From Galaxea fascicularis (taxonomy: Eukaryota > Cnidaria > Anthozoa > Scleractinia > Euphylliidae), in NCBI GenBank assembly GCA_948470475.1, contig OX419343.1, forward strand, positions 21,319,821 to 21,383,820: a stretch of 64,000 nucleotides of DNA, in the 5' to 3' direction. Below the pieces are notes generated by a model, which worked only from the letters and a program-made list of their open reading frames with translations, did not search any database and was not told where the DNA came from. Shown in pieces: positions 1 through 12,900 of this stretch. The position numbers and the translations under genes are program-made. Position 1 is the first letter of the stretch. Every line of letters starts with the position of its first letter.

Positions 1-1522
1 GGCTCTATTGCACCATTTCCCATTACTTAAGATATCTTAAAGCGATAACTATGATGGCACTTCACTTTCAAAACAGGCAAGTCGGGCACTGTATGTATTT
101 CATCCACAATAATTTTAGTTGTATTTCAATGCATTTCTTTCTCAGTGGGAATTCGCGTAATTTTAACTATTTACTAATCTAATTATCACTGAGGTTATTG
201 TCGTATGTTTGATGGAGTTTTCGTTTGTTGTAGCATAGACTATAGTAATTTATCAATGATATGACTGGCGGAATAGGAAGAAAGGGATCTAAGCAAAAAA
301 GAAAAAAAAATCCCTGTCTACCAATTCAAGAAGTACAAAGTAATTGCGCATCCCAGCGTACGATTTTCACCAGCACGATCGCTTATGTCCTTAGGCAGCC
401 GTGTAGGAAGGTCGAGTTTAGTAATCAGATAGCAAGCGAGAGGTTCAGTTTTCTAGTTGTTGTTGTTGCTGTTTTTTAGGTACGCGACGGTTCCACTGAT
501 GGTAGAAAAAGAATATATGCAAACTAAAATGAAAACGGTTTTTGAGGTTCATGATGTAGTAGCATAAATAAAGGTGATCCAAGTGAATTGGCCGCCAAGA
601 GGTCGAGGGTGTGTTATGGAAAATTATGTGAGAGATGTGTGGGAGCGGCTGAGGGACGAGGATGAATACATGCTGATGATCAGTTTCAAGTGAATCGTGA
701 AATTAGAATTTGAAATTACGTCTATAAATGGCCGTTTGCCCACACAAAGGACTGGATCTACCCACATTTCACTCGAAACTAATCATTAGCAAAATGGTGT
801 ATTAGCGAAGAAATATAACGAGGAACTGAAGGTGGTAGGAAGTGACGGTCCGAGAAGGGAGCTAAATTGACTGTAGAAAGTAGCGATCTCCTTATTTTTT
901 TTTTTTTCTTCAAATTTCTATTCATTCCTGATGTATTAACTTCACCGAAGACCGCGGAGCGATCATCCGCCACGCAAAAAGGTGAGTGAGTTTGATGACT
1001 GCTAGATAATGGTACCCTTTTATACGAAGTTTAAATTGCACAATCGCTTTGCTAACTTCCGGTACATCATCCGGTTCTGCAGTTACAACAGATTAGAAAT
1101 GCGCTGCTAGATAATTTTCAAAGTTTAACTCAGCTTTTTTCATAACTGTTTTCCGATTGGTAACTATTTTTTTAGTAAGAAAAACGATATTCAGTGATGT
1201 AAATTATTACTTTTATTTTATTTTTTTTCTTAGCAGAATTTGTTTATCTAAATCACTCAGTTTTGTAAATATAATTGAATAAGTGATGATAATGATGATG
1301 ATGACGATGATGATGATTATTATTATTATATAAAAGCAATCTAATGCACCACTTAGTAGGCTTTGTTGATTGGCCACAATTCAACATATTTAAGGTCTGA
1401 AAAGTTAGAACTACCATTGATGATCAATTGCGCTTCCCCGGAAAGTGCTATTTAGTAAACACACACATTCTGGTGGAGGTATTAACGAGTGGTTTTACGG
1501 CATTTCTGTTTTCACTTGACAG
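1..1522. other. No assignable gene; upstream intron or flank of SPARC
   Basis: No convincing exon was found here. The SPARC exon starting at 1523 needs an upstream exon that ends one base into a codon, plus a signal peptide, and neither could be placed with confidence. A strong donor-like site (AAAG/GTGAGT) lies at 981/982, but the short open stretch before it (about 951-981) has no good start or acceptor. The 5' exons may therefore lie to the left of the window. Confidence 0.5.
1284..1330. repeat. GAT/ATT microsatellite
   Basis: Imperfect run of GAT/ATG triplets passing into ATT triplets. Simple-sequence repeat with no coding signal. Confidence 0.8.
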
Positions 1523-4500
1523 ATCCTTGTTACAATGTCTTCTGCACCAAGGGACGCATGTGTGTTGTGAACGAAGATCGTTCAACTACATGCCTGTGTC
1601 CTGAGGCCTGTCCGGATGACTACAGTCCCGTATGTAGCACGTACCTCAGAGAGTTTAATAACACTTGCAAACTGCACAAGTTTGCTTGCAAAGTCGGCAT
1701 CATGATGGGAATTGAACGAAGCGGAAACTGTGATCTTGAAGGTGTGTTTTGACTCGGTGCACTTAGTAGATTTAAGACTACCCACAATCCAGGTTTCTGG
1801 ATGATCGAGGACGCAAGCCGCCAATAGGGGAGCGAGAATGACCAGGTGCAGCGGTGAAAGCAATCTCCCTCTACCAGTGTGGTCCGGGCTCAATTCCCAA
1901 TCTCACATGTTGGTTTAGTTTGTTGTTGGCTCCGAGAGATTTTCCCCCTCTCCTCAAAAACCAAAATCACCAAATGTTCCAATTTGATTCGAGCTTGCCA
2001 CGGATTTGTCAGTAGCACGGCGAGTCTGGGGAGCGGAAAAACGAGAAGGGAATGAAGGGTGGAACCTCTCCCCAACCTGTTCTTGGTTTGTTCGCTTTGC
2101 ACTTCTGTTAGCAGCTTCATATATTCGTGTATTTATGCATTCATACGTATAGCCAGTTACCCAAAGAAAATTCAAAAAATCGATAAGGCCAAGTACGATT
2201 TTTCGTTCTCTTATTGTTTTAAACTGTTTCTTGGACCTTTTCTGACTTCAGTTATTTATATGTCTAAGATAGTGTTTTCGATGCACCCCTTACTTTAAAT
2301 CTGATGTTCAAATCTAGAACAGTCTCCTGCTATCTCTAAAAGAATTAAACAAAATTCAATTTAAATCCGAACTAACGAAAATTCTTCTAAAAATCCTTGA
2401 GACTGAGAATGACTATATTGAAATATCCCAAATTATTAATTGCGTCCGTAAATTCAAATATTAAATAAACAATTTATATCTATTTCGACATACTGTCCTA
2501 TACAATATATCAATTTATACACCTGTAATTTCTATGCTAAACACTGGAGTGCGTCTAGATATTTATAACTTTAACTTTTGTATTTATTTGCTGTATTATT
2601 TTCTCTTGAACCCGCCTCGAATAGTTATCAAGCTACCTGCGGTCTCAAGAATTTTTGTATTTCTTACATATAAATTAATAAAGTTGTTGTTGTTGTTATT
2701 GTTTGTTGTTATTGTTTCGCGGTATGTTCTGCAAATTCTAACCATTTACGTCTTTTCTGGTTTATGAATGAGAACCGTGCCGTCTGCCCAATATTCTGTA
2801 GTTTCGTGATCAAAGTTCAAGTTTGCATTTATACCTAGCGTTTACTAGGTAATTGAAATCTTGGCATTACTAATTTAAGCATTTACTTTGATTCGCTTCT
2901 CTTTAGGTTATGAATGGGAACCATGTCCGGTTCCTAATCTTCTACAGTTCCATGATCGATACCTTGAATTTTTGAGGGTAGCTAAAGCCGAGGGGGAACT
3001 TCCTCGTGAGGAGACAGATGGAAATGACTCTGCGTTGACGTACGAGGATAGGAAAGCTATTATTGAGGCAAGCTGAGATAATACTTAAACAGTTTATTAA
3101 GGGCGATGTACTGTCATTTCCCATGAACACGCAACATTATACAAAAATTATTAGATCATTTTGTTGGTAGTCTGCATAGTCTAGCCGACGAGTTACCGAA
3201 AACTCTGGACGTATATAATTTAGTTATTTTTATTAGTTGTATGTTTCGGTAACAGTCGCCCTCAATAATGCTTCAGTTCTAAGTGTGATTGTTAGGGACT
3301 TAGAACGATTTAGAATTTATCATGTCTTGCCCAAAAAAATTACTAGGAGCCTCTGACTTTCTGTGGTTCAGTCTGGAGATGAGTCATGACCAATCAGCCA
3401 CTATGGGGGAGTCGGGAGACCTGATAATGAGCTCTCTATGCAGTAAACTAGCCTGAAATGAACCCGTGGAAGTACGGTGTGTGCACTTTAAAGGCCCGTT
3501 TACACAGGCGATTTTTGTCGCGGCAACTCGATGCAATTTTTGTCGCGCTAAAGTTGCAACTTCGAAATCGCACGTGTAAACCAGGTGCGATTTTCAGCGC
3601 GGTTTGTCGCCGCGATATCGCAGAGGTTTCGAACATGTTTGAAACTTGATGCAACTTTAGCGCGACAAAAATTGCATCGAGTTGCCGCGACAAAAATCGC
3701 CTGTGTAAACGGGCCTTAAAGGGAGAGGTTCACGGTTCGAACATACGCAAAATTGGCAGTGGAAAGCTAACAGATAACACTTGAAATAAGTTTTTAAGTT
3801 TTTTTTAGATAAAAGACCACTCCTATGAAATACAAGTCAGTATAGACTATAAGTTGAGCAAGCAAAGCGGAAGAATGACCAAATTATATTTGTTCAGCCC
3901 TTGAAAGACGACGAACACATAGCCCGCGTAGCAAGGAAAATCCGCATGGTTTTGGATGCGCGGTAAATGGGGAAAGAGCAAAACAAAGATGCGAAGAGGG
4001 GGGGGGGGGGGCAGACGTTCTTTTGGCTCGTCACGCAGTCTTCCGCCTCATTTTCCGGGCATCCAAAATTCAGTTCAGTCCTGAAAACCGCAACCTCATT
4101 CTTAGGATTCTCTCCTACTCGTCCCCCGGAGAAACGCCTGGGAACGAGGTTGTCAAAACCGCACGGAAACGTTTGCTACGAAAGCTAAGAAACACTTAGA
4201 GTATTTACAATAATCGTATTTTTTTCTATTTGTATTTAACTTGTTAATTGCTTGACTGTTTAATATTTCAGTGGGAATTTAACAACCAGGATAAGAACAA
4301 GAACGGAATTCTCGACCGAGACGAGATCAACGCCATGCTCATTCCAGATGAGGACTGCATGGTTGGATTCATGAAGTCATGTGCCTATGATCATCAGCCA
4401 GGAATCAGCAGAGTGGAGTGGAGCACCTGTTTCCCGCCAATTGTACCTGGTGAGTGACGACGGGAAGCTTCTTACAAAAGGCGAAAAAATAAAACGAACT

Positions 4501-4991
4501 TGAGCGGTGTGGAAAAAGGGGAGAAATCCGACTAGCAATGAGCCACTGATCTCGGAAAATGAGTTGCAAGCCACTCGGGGCGGGGTATTAGGTTTTGATT
4601 CCTTTGTAAGGAAACGTTGCTGGTAGCTCCATGAAGGAGCGGAGGAGTACAATCAACTCCATACATACAATCCTAGTTAAGAAGGGGAATCGGTCATTAA
4701 AACTTGACAAAAGACTAGTTTCTACGTAGTGTCAATGGAATAGTTTGTTGAAATTTGAATGCCATTTCCTCAGAAAATTAAATTTCTTTGAAAGATCAAC
4801 TTTTTCATCCAACCTTAGTAGGAAGTAAAATGGTTTGGTTCTACTAAATTTAACTGCAATCGTGGTTGAACTGGGTACAATGTATCAGACGCAGTGTTTT
4901 CTTACGTTTTGACGTCTAAATTCCGATTACTTATCATTTGTTTCTATTCTGTCCTTTTTTAGAGCTCCATGAAGAGGACGTAGAGGCATGA
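1523..4991 (+). CDS. SPARC: SPARC/osteonectin (BM-40), 3' part of gene
   Basis: Secreted calcium- and collagen-binding matricellular glycoprotein acting in the extracellular matrix. Four exons are seen: 1523-1741, 2907-3067, 4272-4449 and 4963-4991 (stop TGA 4989-4991), and their phases agree at every junction. The first encodes a follistatin-like/Kazal module that begins DPCYNVFCTKGRMC and is rich in cysteine. The second starts the extracellular calcium-binding domain (YEWEPCPVPNLLQFHDRYLE). The third carries a canonical EF-hand loop, DKNKNGILDRDE, followed by the paired-cysteine segment expected of SPARC. The last adds only a short acidic tail ending EEDVEA. The signal peptide and acidic N-terminal domain were not found, so the model is 5'-incomplete. 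The second intron uses a GC donor. Cnidarians are known to have several SPARC genes, some found in coral skeletal matrix; a role in this animal is inference. Family assignment is secure. Confidence 0.9.
2534..2715 (+). repeat. Dispersed repeat 3' end with (GTT)n tail
   Basis: Lies in the first SPARC intron seen here. The sequence CCCGCCTCGAATAG is followed by an AT-rich stretch and ends AATAAAGTTGTTGTTGTTG. A similar arrangement occurs on the minus strand near 42,460-42,570 (CCCGTCTCGACTAG, then AATAAATTGTTGTTG). This suggests two copies of one short, probably retrotransposed, element. Confidence 0.45.
3068..3073 (+). promoter_or_regulatory. GC-type splice donor of SPARC intron
   Basis: The exon ends ATTGAG and is followed by GCAAGC. 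No usable GT lies near the end of the open frame, and the downstream exon at 4272 continues in phase 0 with the SPARC EF-hand segment (WEFNNQDKNKNG). This fits the known GC-AG class, in which the donor otherwise matches consensus strongly. Confidence 0.75.
3490..3718. mobile_element. Foldback (MITE-like) element in SPARC intron
   Basis: Arms of about 70 bp at 3490-3558 and 3650-3718 are nearly perfect reverse complements (left arm begins AAGGCCCGTTTACACAGGCG). They enclose a GC-rich centre of about 90 bp. There is no coding capacity. The form is that of a non-autonomous DNA transposon. A diverged relative may lie near 13,070-13,210 (shared GCGATTTTCAGCGCG core). Confidence 0.8.
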
Positions 4992-5030
4992 AAATCTAGA
5001 TCATTTTGAAGTTTGGAGAAGACAAACACC

Positions 5031-5036
5031 AATAAA
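5031..5036 (+). terminator. Poly(A) signal of SPARC
   Basis: AATAAA, 40 bases after the SPARC stop codon. Confidence 0.7.
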
Positions 5037-5039
5037 TTA

Positions 5040-6930
5040 TATTTAACTGTTTGCTATGAGTAGTCCAAAAAAGTCGGAGGGCATTTTGTTCCAAACCTTG
5101 TTGTACTATCAAAGTAAGAATTAGTAGGTCTGTTGCGGGTAGCCACTGTTGTTGTTAAATAAAATGAGCGGTTTCCTTAGTTAACCCACACGTGTGGATT
5201 TATAGTCTTTCTTCTGTCTCGTCGTTTTGCCTGGATTTCTTTAATTCGCAAATTCAAACTCGCAAACATTGCTGTCTACAAGGTAAGAGGTTTCTTAACT
5301 TTATCCGATGTATTTGTATAGATTATATTTTACCCATGAATGAATTGAAAGTTACTGTGAAATCCAAAAACCGTGAACACTAGTAATATTTATGGCATGT
5401 TATAGCGATATTCACTGTTTACAAACAAGTCTTTTGATATTTAAATTTTGCCAACCACAGAACAAAAGAACCATTTGTTTCGAGAGCCAATAAACCTCTG
5501 GTTGGCACATTAATGACAATAGATGACGTAACGATGAGTATCGCTATTGTGTTTCAAGTGAAAAGCCAATCACGCGTCAGAAAACTTAACCACAAACTGT
5601 AACGGTAATTAGTTTGTGGTTTCATGTCGCTTCTGATTAAGCTTTTGTACATTATGCTTTTGTTTCCCCACTAAAGTTCTCGGTCTCCCCCCCAAAAAGT
5701 CACTAAAATGCTCGGATAATGCTCATTATACAAACGGTTTTTTAAATTAATTTCAAAGTTTACACTTACAAAAATTTGCAAACGTTGCATGTAACAACAA
5801 CAACGAATACAAGTTAAAAAATACAGCCAAAAAACCATAATCCTCGAAGATTACAAATATGGCCGCCTTGACTCTTGAAAGGTAGAACCGCTGACTTGTC
5901 CTAAGTCTCCACTTTACCTTGTGAATTTTGAGTTTTAGTCTTCATTTTCTCTCTAAAAAAAAAAGTTTATTTCTATTTTATTTCTTCGGAAAAAAAATCT
6001 ATTTTCCGGGAAAATGCCACTAAAATGCTCAAATAATGCTTAATGCTTTTGCCTCACTTACATGCTCGAAAAAATGCTAGCATAATGTACAAAAGCTTCT
6101 GATTGGTTGCTGATCAATTTAAAATGTCAAAATCAAATAAAAGTGTCCACGGTTTTTGGATTCGCAAAGTAAATGGTTGATGGATCGAAAAATTTCTATT
6201 CGAAGCTGTACGTAAGAGAACGAACATAGTGAAAACCTTGTCAAACTAAATTGAGCTTTCCCCATCCTTTCACGTTTTTCATATTTTTTCGTACGTATGA
6301 CGTGTTCAATCTGTCCAATTAAGTTTTCTGATTTTTTTGTCTACCTATGTATCTTTCAAATCCAAGAACACCCACCTCCCCCCCCCCCATCCCTTCGGGC
6401 AAACCCCGGGGCATTTGCCCTTTTAGAAAAATTTTGGCCAAATTTCCCACTATGTTGCCAGTTTTAAGGTCAAATGCCCCACCGGGTTAATTCGGAACAT
6501 CAAATTCCCATGCTCTAGATATGTAGGTAGCTAACCAAGACATTTACTGCAAATTTTCTCGCGTTTCAGACCTTTAAAACCATCTTATTATCAAAACATT
6601 CAAATTAAATATATGCAAACTGTTTTAATGTAAACTTTGCGTCAATAAACACTGCACAAATAAACAAGAAATAATTAATTGCAAGAAGTTCGCACTGAAA
6701 ACTGAAAAATAATCTTCAACAAAATGAAGAAAATGCTGATGTAAAGTTTTTTTTAGTCCATCAGCTTAAATACGCACTTTCAAGCTCTACCAATATACAG
6801 TAATCATGAATGGTAATACCCTATTCATAACGCATTTAAGCAAAAAACTATTATGACAGCAAATCCACGCTTCAGGTTTTTTTTTTCTTTTTTTACAGAG
6901 GCAGAGAGACACCATGTGACATTAATTGTT
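5040..6930. other. Intergenic, AT-rich
   Basis: No gene seen. It holds a short hairpin at 5588-5621 (AACCACAAACT and its complement) and scattered copies of an AAATGCTC...ATAATGCT motif between about 5,690 and 6,090 that look like a degraded repeat. Confidence 0.6.
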
Positions 6931-7209
6931 TCACAGCCTTTTTCTCAGTCGTGTACTTTTAGCCTTTTCCACGTAATCCTTTAGCCGACCGGGCGGGCTG
7001 GGTTTCACATAAAATTCCTGAACATACGGAGCTAACCTCTCATCAAATGCCCGGAGTATGTCCGGGGGATAGGAGTCCTTGGATTTGACTGATACATTAC
7101 TTGATTGAAACCTTCATCAAATTCTACACGCTTTCATTCGATTTTTAGTAAATTCACTCTTTAAAACTGATGGCAACTCACAAACAACCTCAGCTCTCTT
7201 CACAAATTC
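6931..7209 (-). pseudogene. Coding-like minus-strand stretch broken by two TGAs
   Basis: After a pyrimidine-rich acceptor-like site (GAGTCAG at about 7210, minus strand) one frame reads EFVKRAEVVCELPSVLKSEF and continues to KACRI. It then meets TGA TGA at 7119-7114 and goes on in the same frame with DSYPPDILRAFDERLAPYVQ and a basic end (RLRKRL) before TGA at 6933-6931. Both halves have the composition of real protein. I do not recognise the family. It may be a decayed gene copy, two terminal exons of an overlapping minus-strand gene, or an exon with an acceptor at about 7096 (TATCAG). Its neighbour NEMP1 starts about 400 bp away in the opposite direction. Confidence 0.35.
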
Positions 7210-7603
7210 TGACTCAAAATCAGTTCAAGAAATAAAAACGAAAAGGTGATAAAAAAAAAAAAAGAACACTTGCGTTGTCGCGTTCCCTCTCTAAAACTTC
7301 CTGGCGTAGAAATGAGGAAAGGCAATCCTACCTACCTAACTTATGTCATGTGATCAGTCCTTGTGTTTAGCGTGTGCTCTTCTCTTCCACTGTAACTCAT
7401 AGCAACTAGCTAGTACGGCAATGGCAACAAGAACGCCTCACAACAATAGTTTATGGCCAAATTGAATGATAAAAGCAAGAAGGTATTCCCGTCATTGCTA
7501 AAGCTCCCAAGCGAACGGCCCCTAGTGACTGGTTTCCCGCGGAAACGTTATGTGCGCCGATGATTTGGTCAGCGGATGGCCGCAGATTTATCCCCGAAGC
7601 AAA

Positions 7604-9925
7604 ATGGCGGCACACGCGGCGTTAGTAATCGTTGTATCTCAATTTTTGTTTTCTTCCATTGTATTGGCCTCGGGAGCGCTTCTTTGCGAGGGTTAGTACC
7701 AAACGCCATGTTACCATTACTTTTGTTCCTATTTTTCCGCTGATATGGTTAAAACTAGTGTGGTCCACTTACTGTAAGCTTAAGAAAGCTTATAAGTTTG
7801 TTATAGCGATTCTCGCTGCGGCGCGCGTTTTATTCATGGTGACATTGTGGTCTCCTACTTTTGCGATTAAATTAAATTGACATTTTAAGCTTAAAGAAAC
7901 TGGTTTAATTTAATCAGATTCAATGGAACGGAATTTTTTTATCTAACAGGCTTCAGTTACTCTGTATGTACAGCTGTACACAGCTCTAAATGTTATTTAC
8001 TTACTGTAAGCTTAATACTTAATTCATCTTAATTGGTATTTGTTCTTTTTCGAGCAGATATCTCCATTTCTGACCTTCCTAGGGAACGAAAGTTTCGTGT
8101 GCCGCATAGTCGAAATAGGCCGATTGTAGCAATTTGCATACATGGAGGCGAGCTCTCGCTGTCACGCTTATGGGGCAGTGTGAAGGTTGAATTAGAATTT
8201 GAGGAAACCAGTGTCCACTCTTATGGTGCTGAAAGGCGAGTTAATATAGCTGTGAAACTCAGAAAACCATGCACACTAGCAATATTTCTAAAATGTCTGT
8301 TGTGTTGGAAAATATAACCAGATACAAGATGGCTAAACTGGAAATTCTAACTAATATCAATAGCTTTTGTCAATGTGGCTCGTGATTTCGTCTTGCAGTT
8401 TCATCCCATGTCTGATTGGTTGACGAAAAACAAAAAATCCAGAAGTAATTCTTAGTGTTCACTGTTTTCTGATTTTTACAGTAATAATTCTGTGGTAAAT
8501 ATTGTATTACTTTGGGGACTAATTTTTATACTTATTATCTGAATCCTTTCTTCCAAGTGATCCACTGTAAACTCTATCTTTAAAAAGGAAGTATCCAGCT
8601 GGAAAGATGGATGAAAAATAGGGGGAAACTTTGAAGCATTCTTTGAAATTTGGGGGCTAATGTGTCAGCCTCTCTCTCTAGTCCCTGATACATGTATGCC
8701 AGTGACATGCAAAGGTGTTTTTTTATTCATTATCTTACATGTTCAGTGTATGATTGAGGCAGCCCTTTAGAAGTTGCACTCCTCATTATAATGGAAAGAA
8801 AGGAGTTTCTTGGCCGTTTGCAACAATAAATAATGATATATTTGCCTTGAGGTTAGAAGACCTTGTCATCCAAATACATACATGTATTCTCTTTAATCCC
8901 TTCTTAATGAAATGGCTGCTACAGGTGTATATTACAGTAAGGCCCGGTTCATATGTTGATACTTTTCATGTGCCAAGTCTAATGCAAGGGAGTTAGGACA
9001 AATGCTTTCCTAATTAGCATTCAATTCAGCACATGAGAAGTTTGACATTTGAACCAAGCCCAAGACACTGGAAGAGTAGAGTAGTAAGAGAGATTAAACA
9101 GAAATTTTAAAGCTACACGGATCTGTGAAGTGGGATTGTGACATTGGTAAGGGTCTTATTTCCCATACGAATCCTTTTTATTACAAATAGCCATAGAGTC
9201 TGCAGATGTGCTCTTTTTGAGAATGATTGTTCATGTGTAAACCTGGAAGTGCCCTACAAGTGTAATTCTAATTCTAGTCTGTATGGTCATTGTATCATTT
9301 TGAAATTATCTCTGTGACAAAAGATGAATGCAGAACAGACCTCGGCAATGAAACACCTCTAATCCTGGAACAAGAGAACAACTTTCTCAGTCATCGCGGC
9401 CGCCATGTTGGTTTCCCAAAATAAACACCTGGGAATGGCATTCTATGTTTATGCAAATAGCTTCTTTTGTTTCAGTAAACCAATATGGCTCATAGCCATG
9501 CGAGTGAAAACACTCTATAACAGACATTTTGGTTGTTTTTCCTTAAATTCATATGATTATAATGAGGTATTTGAGAAAACAAACCCATGATATGACAAAC
9601 CACCTTCCGCAGTCCCTTGGCACTCTATTGAATTGAGGTTCCAATGTACTTACCCTTTACTGTAAATTTGTAAGAAACAGTCAAGTGTTTCTGTGTTGCA
9701 CAAGTACAGTATATAGAGGGCATATAATAACAGGATCTTGTTCAACAGAGGGGGAGGGACAATATTATTGTATAGTACCTGTAGTTAAGTTTGAGCAATG
9801 TAACTTGTCAGTTTTACCATTTTTAGTACATAGGTAGATAGGTGTCCCCAATTAGTTTACACTTCGTGTAAGCTAGGTAATTATTGACACATTGATAAAG
9901 TTATTATTATCATTGTTATCATTAC

Positions 9926-9956
<31 letters not shown>

Positions 9957-12900
9957 TATAGCTAATTTATGTCAGAATGTAATTGGCAACTGTTATTGGC
10001 TGATGTCTGTTACCCGCTTGATACGTCATGTTTCTCCTAATGACAGTGCAAGAAAATATATATTTTTTCTTTTCATTCAACAGTTGTTCAGCTCTCAACC
10101 CAGACAATCACACTTGGGCATCTGTGTTTCAGTCTCTAGTCGCCAGCAGTAATTTTGTGGATCATATTATTTTCAAACACTCACCATTCAAGACATCATG
10201 CTCAGCGGTAGATCTTGGAAAAAAACAAGATGTGATAGTTACTGCTGAGTTTCAAGGTGATCCTGAATTCCTTGTTTTATTGTTTTTATTTTAAAAAATA
10301 CACTCCTAAAACAGCAGAAATATTTTATTTCAAAAAAGAGAAAATGCCCTTCTCCAAATCTGTCATGTTACCAATTTGTGTCACTCAAATAACATTATGA
10401 AAGTATCAGTACATGCGTCCTGGAGTTCTGTATGAACTACTGTTCTAGTGTGCATGAATAAAGTAATCGAACATGGCCGCTGGTACTGAACTTTACATTG
10501 TAAGTTCATTCTTCATCAATACTTTGCCTCATAACAAGTCCAGTCTGCTCTCCTAGGGGAAGTTGAATGAATGTACACTATTTTTTCTTAATCTTGTACA
10601 GTTTTTTATGTTTTCCCTTTCTAGCCAATTATTTCAAGGCACTTAAATCATTATTAATTTTTTTTGGTCTGAAATGATTGTTTTGAGATTACATATAATT
10701 AAAAAAAATAATAATATGGTCCTCAAGATACCTACATGTACATGTATGCCTTGTATGGAGTACCTTTCTGAACGAAAATGTCTGACTCTCTGCAGATTTT
10801 TTAGCAATCCCACAGGATTGTTATTAAGAGCTATTAGAGGGCTTAAAGTTTGTGCATACACATACATGTAGGTTCCTTTTGTTCGTTATTATTGTTATTA
10901 TTATTTATACATGTAGCTAATTTATGTCAGAATGTAATTGGCTGATGTCTGTCACCATCTTGATACACCCTCTCTTGTTTGTTTCCGCAGAATATTTTTT
11001 CCTCCACATTTTTGAAGAAGTACAAAATGCCATTTTTTCTCTGGTCAAAGAATTATCGCAGTAGAAAAACATTTTCAATTCACACAGAGCATCCTTGAGG
11101 TGACTGCGATTGTATGATATTAAATTTGAAGTCACAAATCCCCTAATTTGCATAACTGGATGCAATGTGAATCGAACATGTTTTCCTATGTACACGTAGT
11201 GTCAAGGAAACCAAAGCCTGTCTTCTACAAGAAATTTTGATTTCAACACATGTAGGTACACCCCTAAGCCAGTAGCTTAAGTTCACATCCTCGTTTGTCA
11301 AATTTGGGTTTGTTTTGTGCTTGATTCAGCATCTAATTTATAATTTGTGTTACAATGTGCATACTGGATTTATTATTTTCATCTCACTCAAGGCTTTTGT
11401 GAATAACAGGTTACATGTAAAAAAAAATAATGCGTTAATCTGTTTTTGTCTATTCAGTGATAGACTGGCAGTTCCCTGCAGCATTTTTGGCAGGTCTTGT
11501 CATCTTTTACAATGCAGAGAGACTCAGTAGGTACACAACTCAATCTGTCTTCTAAATTTGTTTGTTCATGTACCTGTAGCTTGATACCATTTTGGTTTGT
11601 GCATGTCACTAAATCTAAGAACAGACTAGTTGGGCACCCACAATCTCTGAACCCTTGAAATTCAGGGCACCCAGCATATAAGTTTGGTCACCAGGGGCGA
11701 CCGGATGCCCCTAGAGTACAGCCCAGTACACCTTAAAGTTTGAAGTTAAAAATTGTGTGTCCAAGAGGCTTTTTCCTCTAAAATGTTCAAAAGATTGATC
11801 CACTTGCTGACATAAGGAAATCAAGCCTTTTTCTGATAATTATAATAGCAGCATTTAAAAATAATACATGTTCATGTTCATTGATGCTGTGGTGTACATG
11901 CAAATTTGTTTTTGGAATACAATTTTCCAAGCCAGTTTAATTTTCATTTTCCATTGTCTAAGGATCAGTACCTTAATTTGGTATAAAGTCAAAGTGTGTT
12001 GAATTTTTTTTAGACCTCCAAAACCAAGTTGGAACGCAAATGCCGCCGCAAAGAATCTCGCTATTACTTGCAAAGGACATCCAACAAAACACAGTTAACC
12101 AACACAAATTAGGGTTGCGTTCTCCTCCTTCGAACGCAATAGGAAGTTTAAGAGACGGCTACAGCAACGAAAACGTCGCTTCACTTCAATATAAGCATTT
12201 TGCGATTATTCCATCTCGTTCAAGTTGTTGTGGGCGACGTATCCTAAAACTGGATTGGTATAAACGGTCTTGAAGAAAAGATAACGAATAAAAGATTCAG
12301 TGTTACGTACTCACGTTGTCGTGAAAACCTAAATTTGGCCAGTATGGCAAAGAAATGTACAAAATGATCCGGCCCGCACGTGCAGTACAATTGTTTTTCG
12401 TCATTAACCCCACTGTTTTCGGTATTGTCCTTGCCGTAGTCGTTTCTTAAACTCCCTAAAGGTCAAGTAATACGACTTGCAACGCAACAATGTTGCGCGA
12501 CAAGTTGAAAGAAAATGTTGCCCGTATTACTTGACCTTAATAACCAACTGTGTACATATACAGTGTAGTAGACTTTTTTGTTTTCATTTTTCAGTAACAG
12601 TCTGTTCTTTTATTCATCTGGTGTGTCAGTTGGCCTTCTCATGTCTCTGTTGTTACTCGTCTACATTCTTCACAGACTGATCCCTGGGGTAAGGTCGTCT
12701 AGACTACTACTAATAATTATTTTTTGAACAGCACTGCAAAATCATCTTTATGGGACTTCCTAGTGAAGTTTAGCTTCATCACGGTACCGGATCGCATCAG
12801 CGTGAGCAACGGCAATGGCAGCAGACATGAAAATGCCACAAAAATGATTTCAACAAGCGAAACCAATCCCTCGGCATCTGTGTTTTACTGGTTCTATATT

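Noticed and set aside
604..706. Possible acidic SPARC N-terminal exon (ERLRDEDEY on the plus strand)
   Set aside because: No convincing acceptor, and the exon end (phase 2) does not match the following SPARC exon (needs phase 1).
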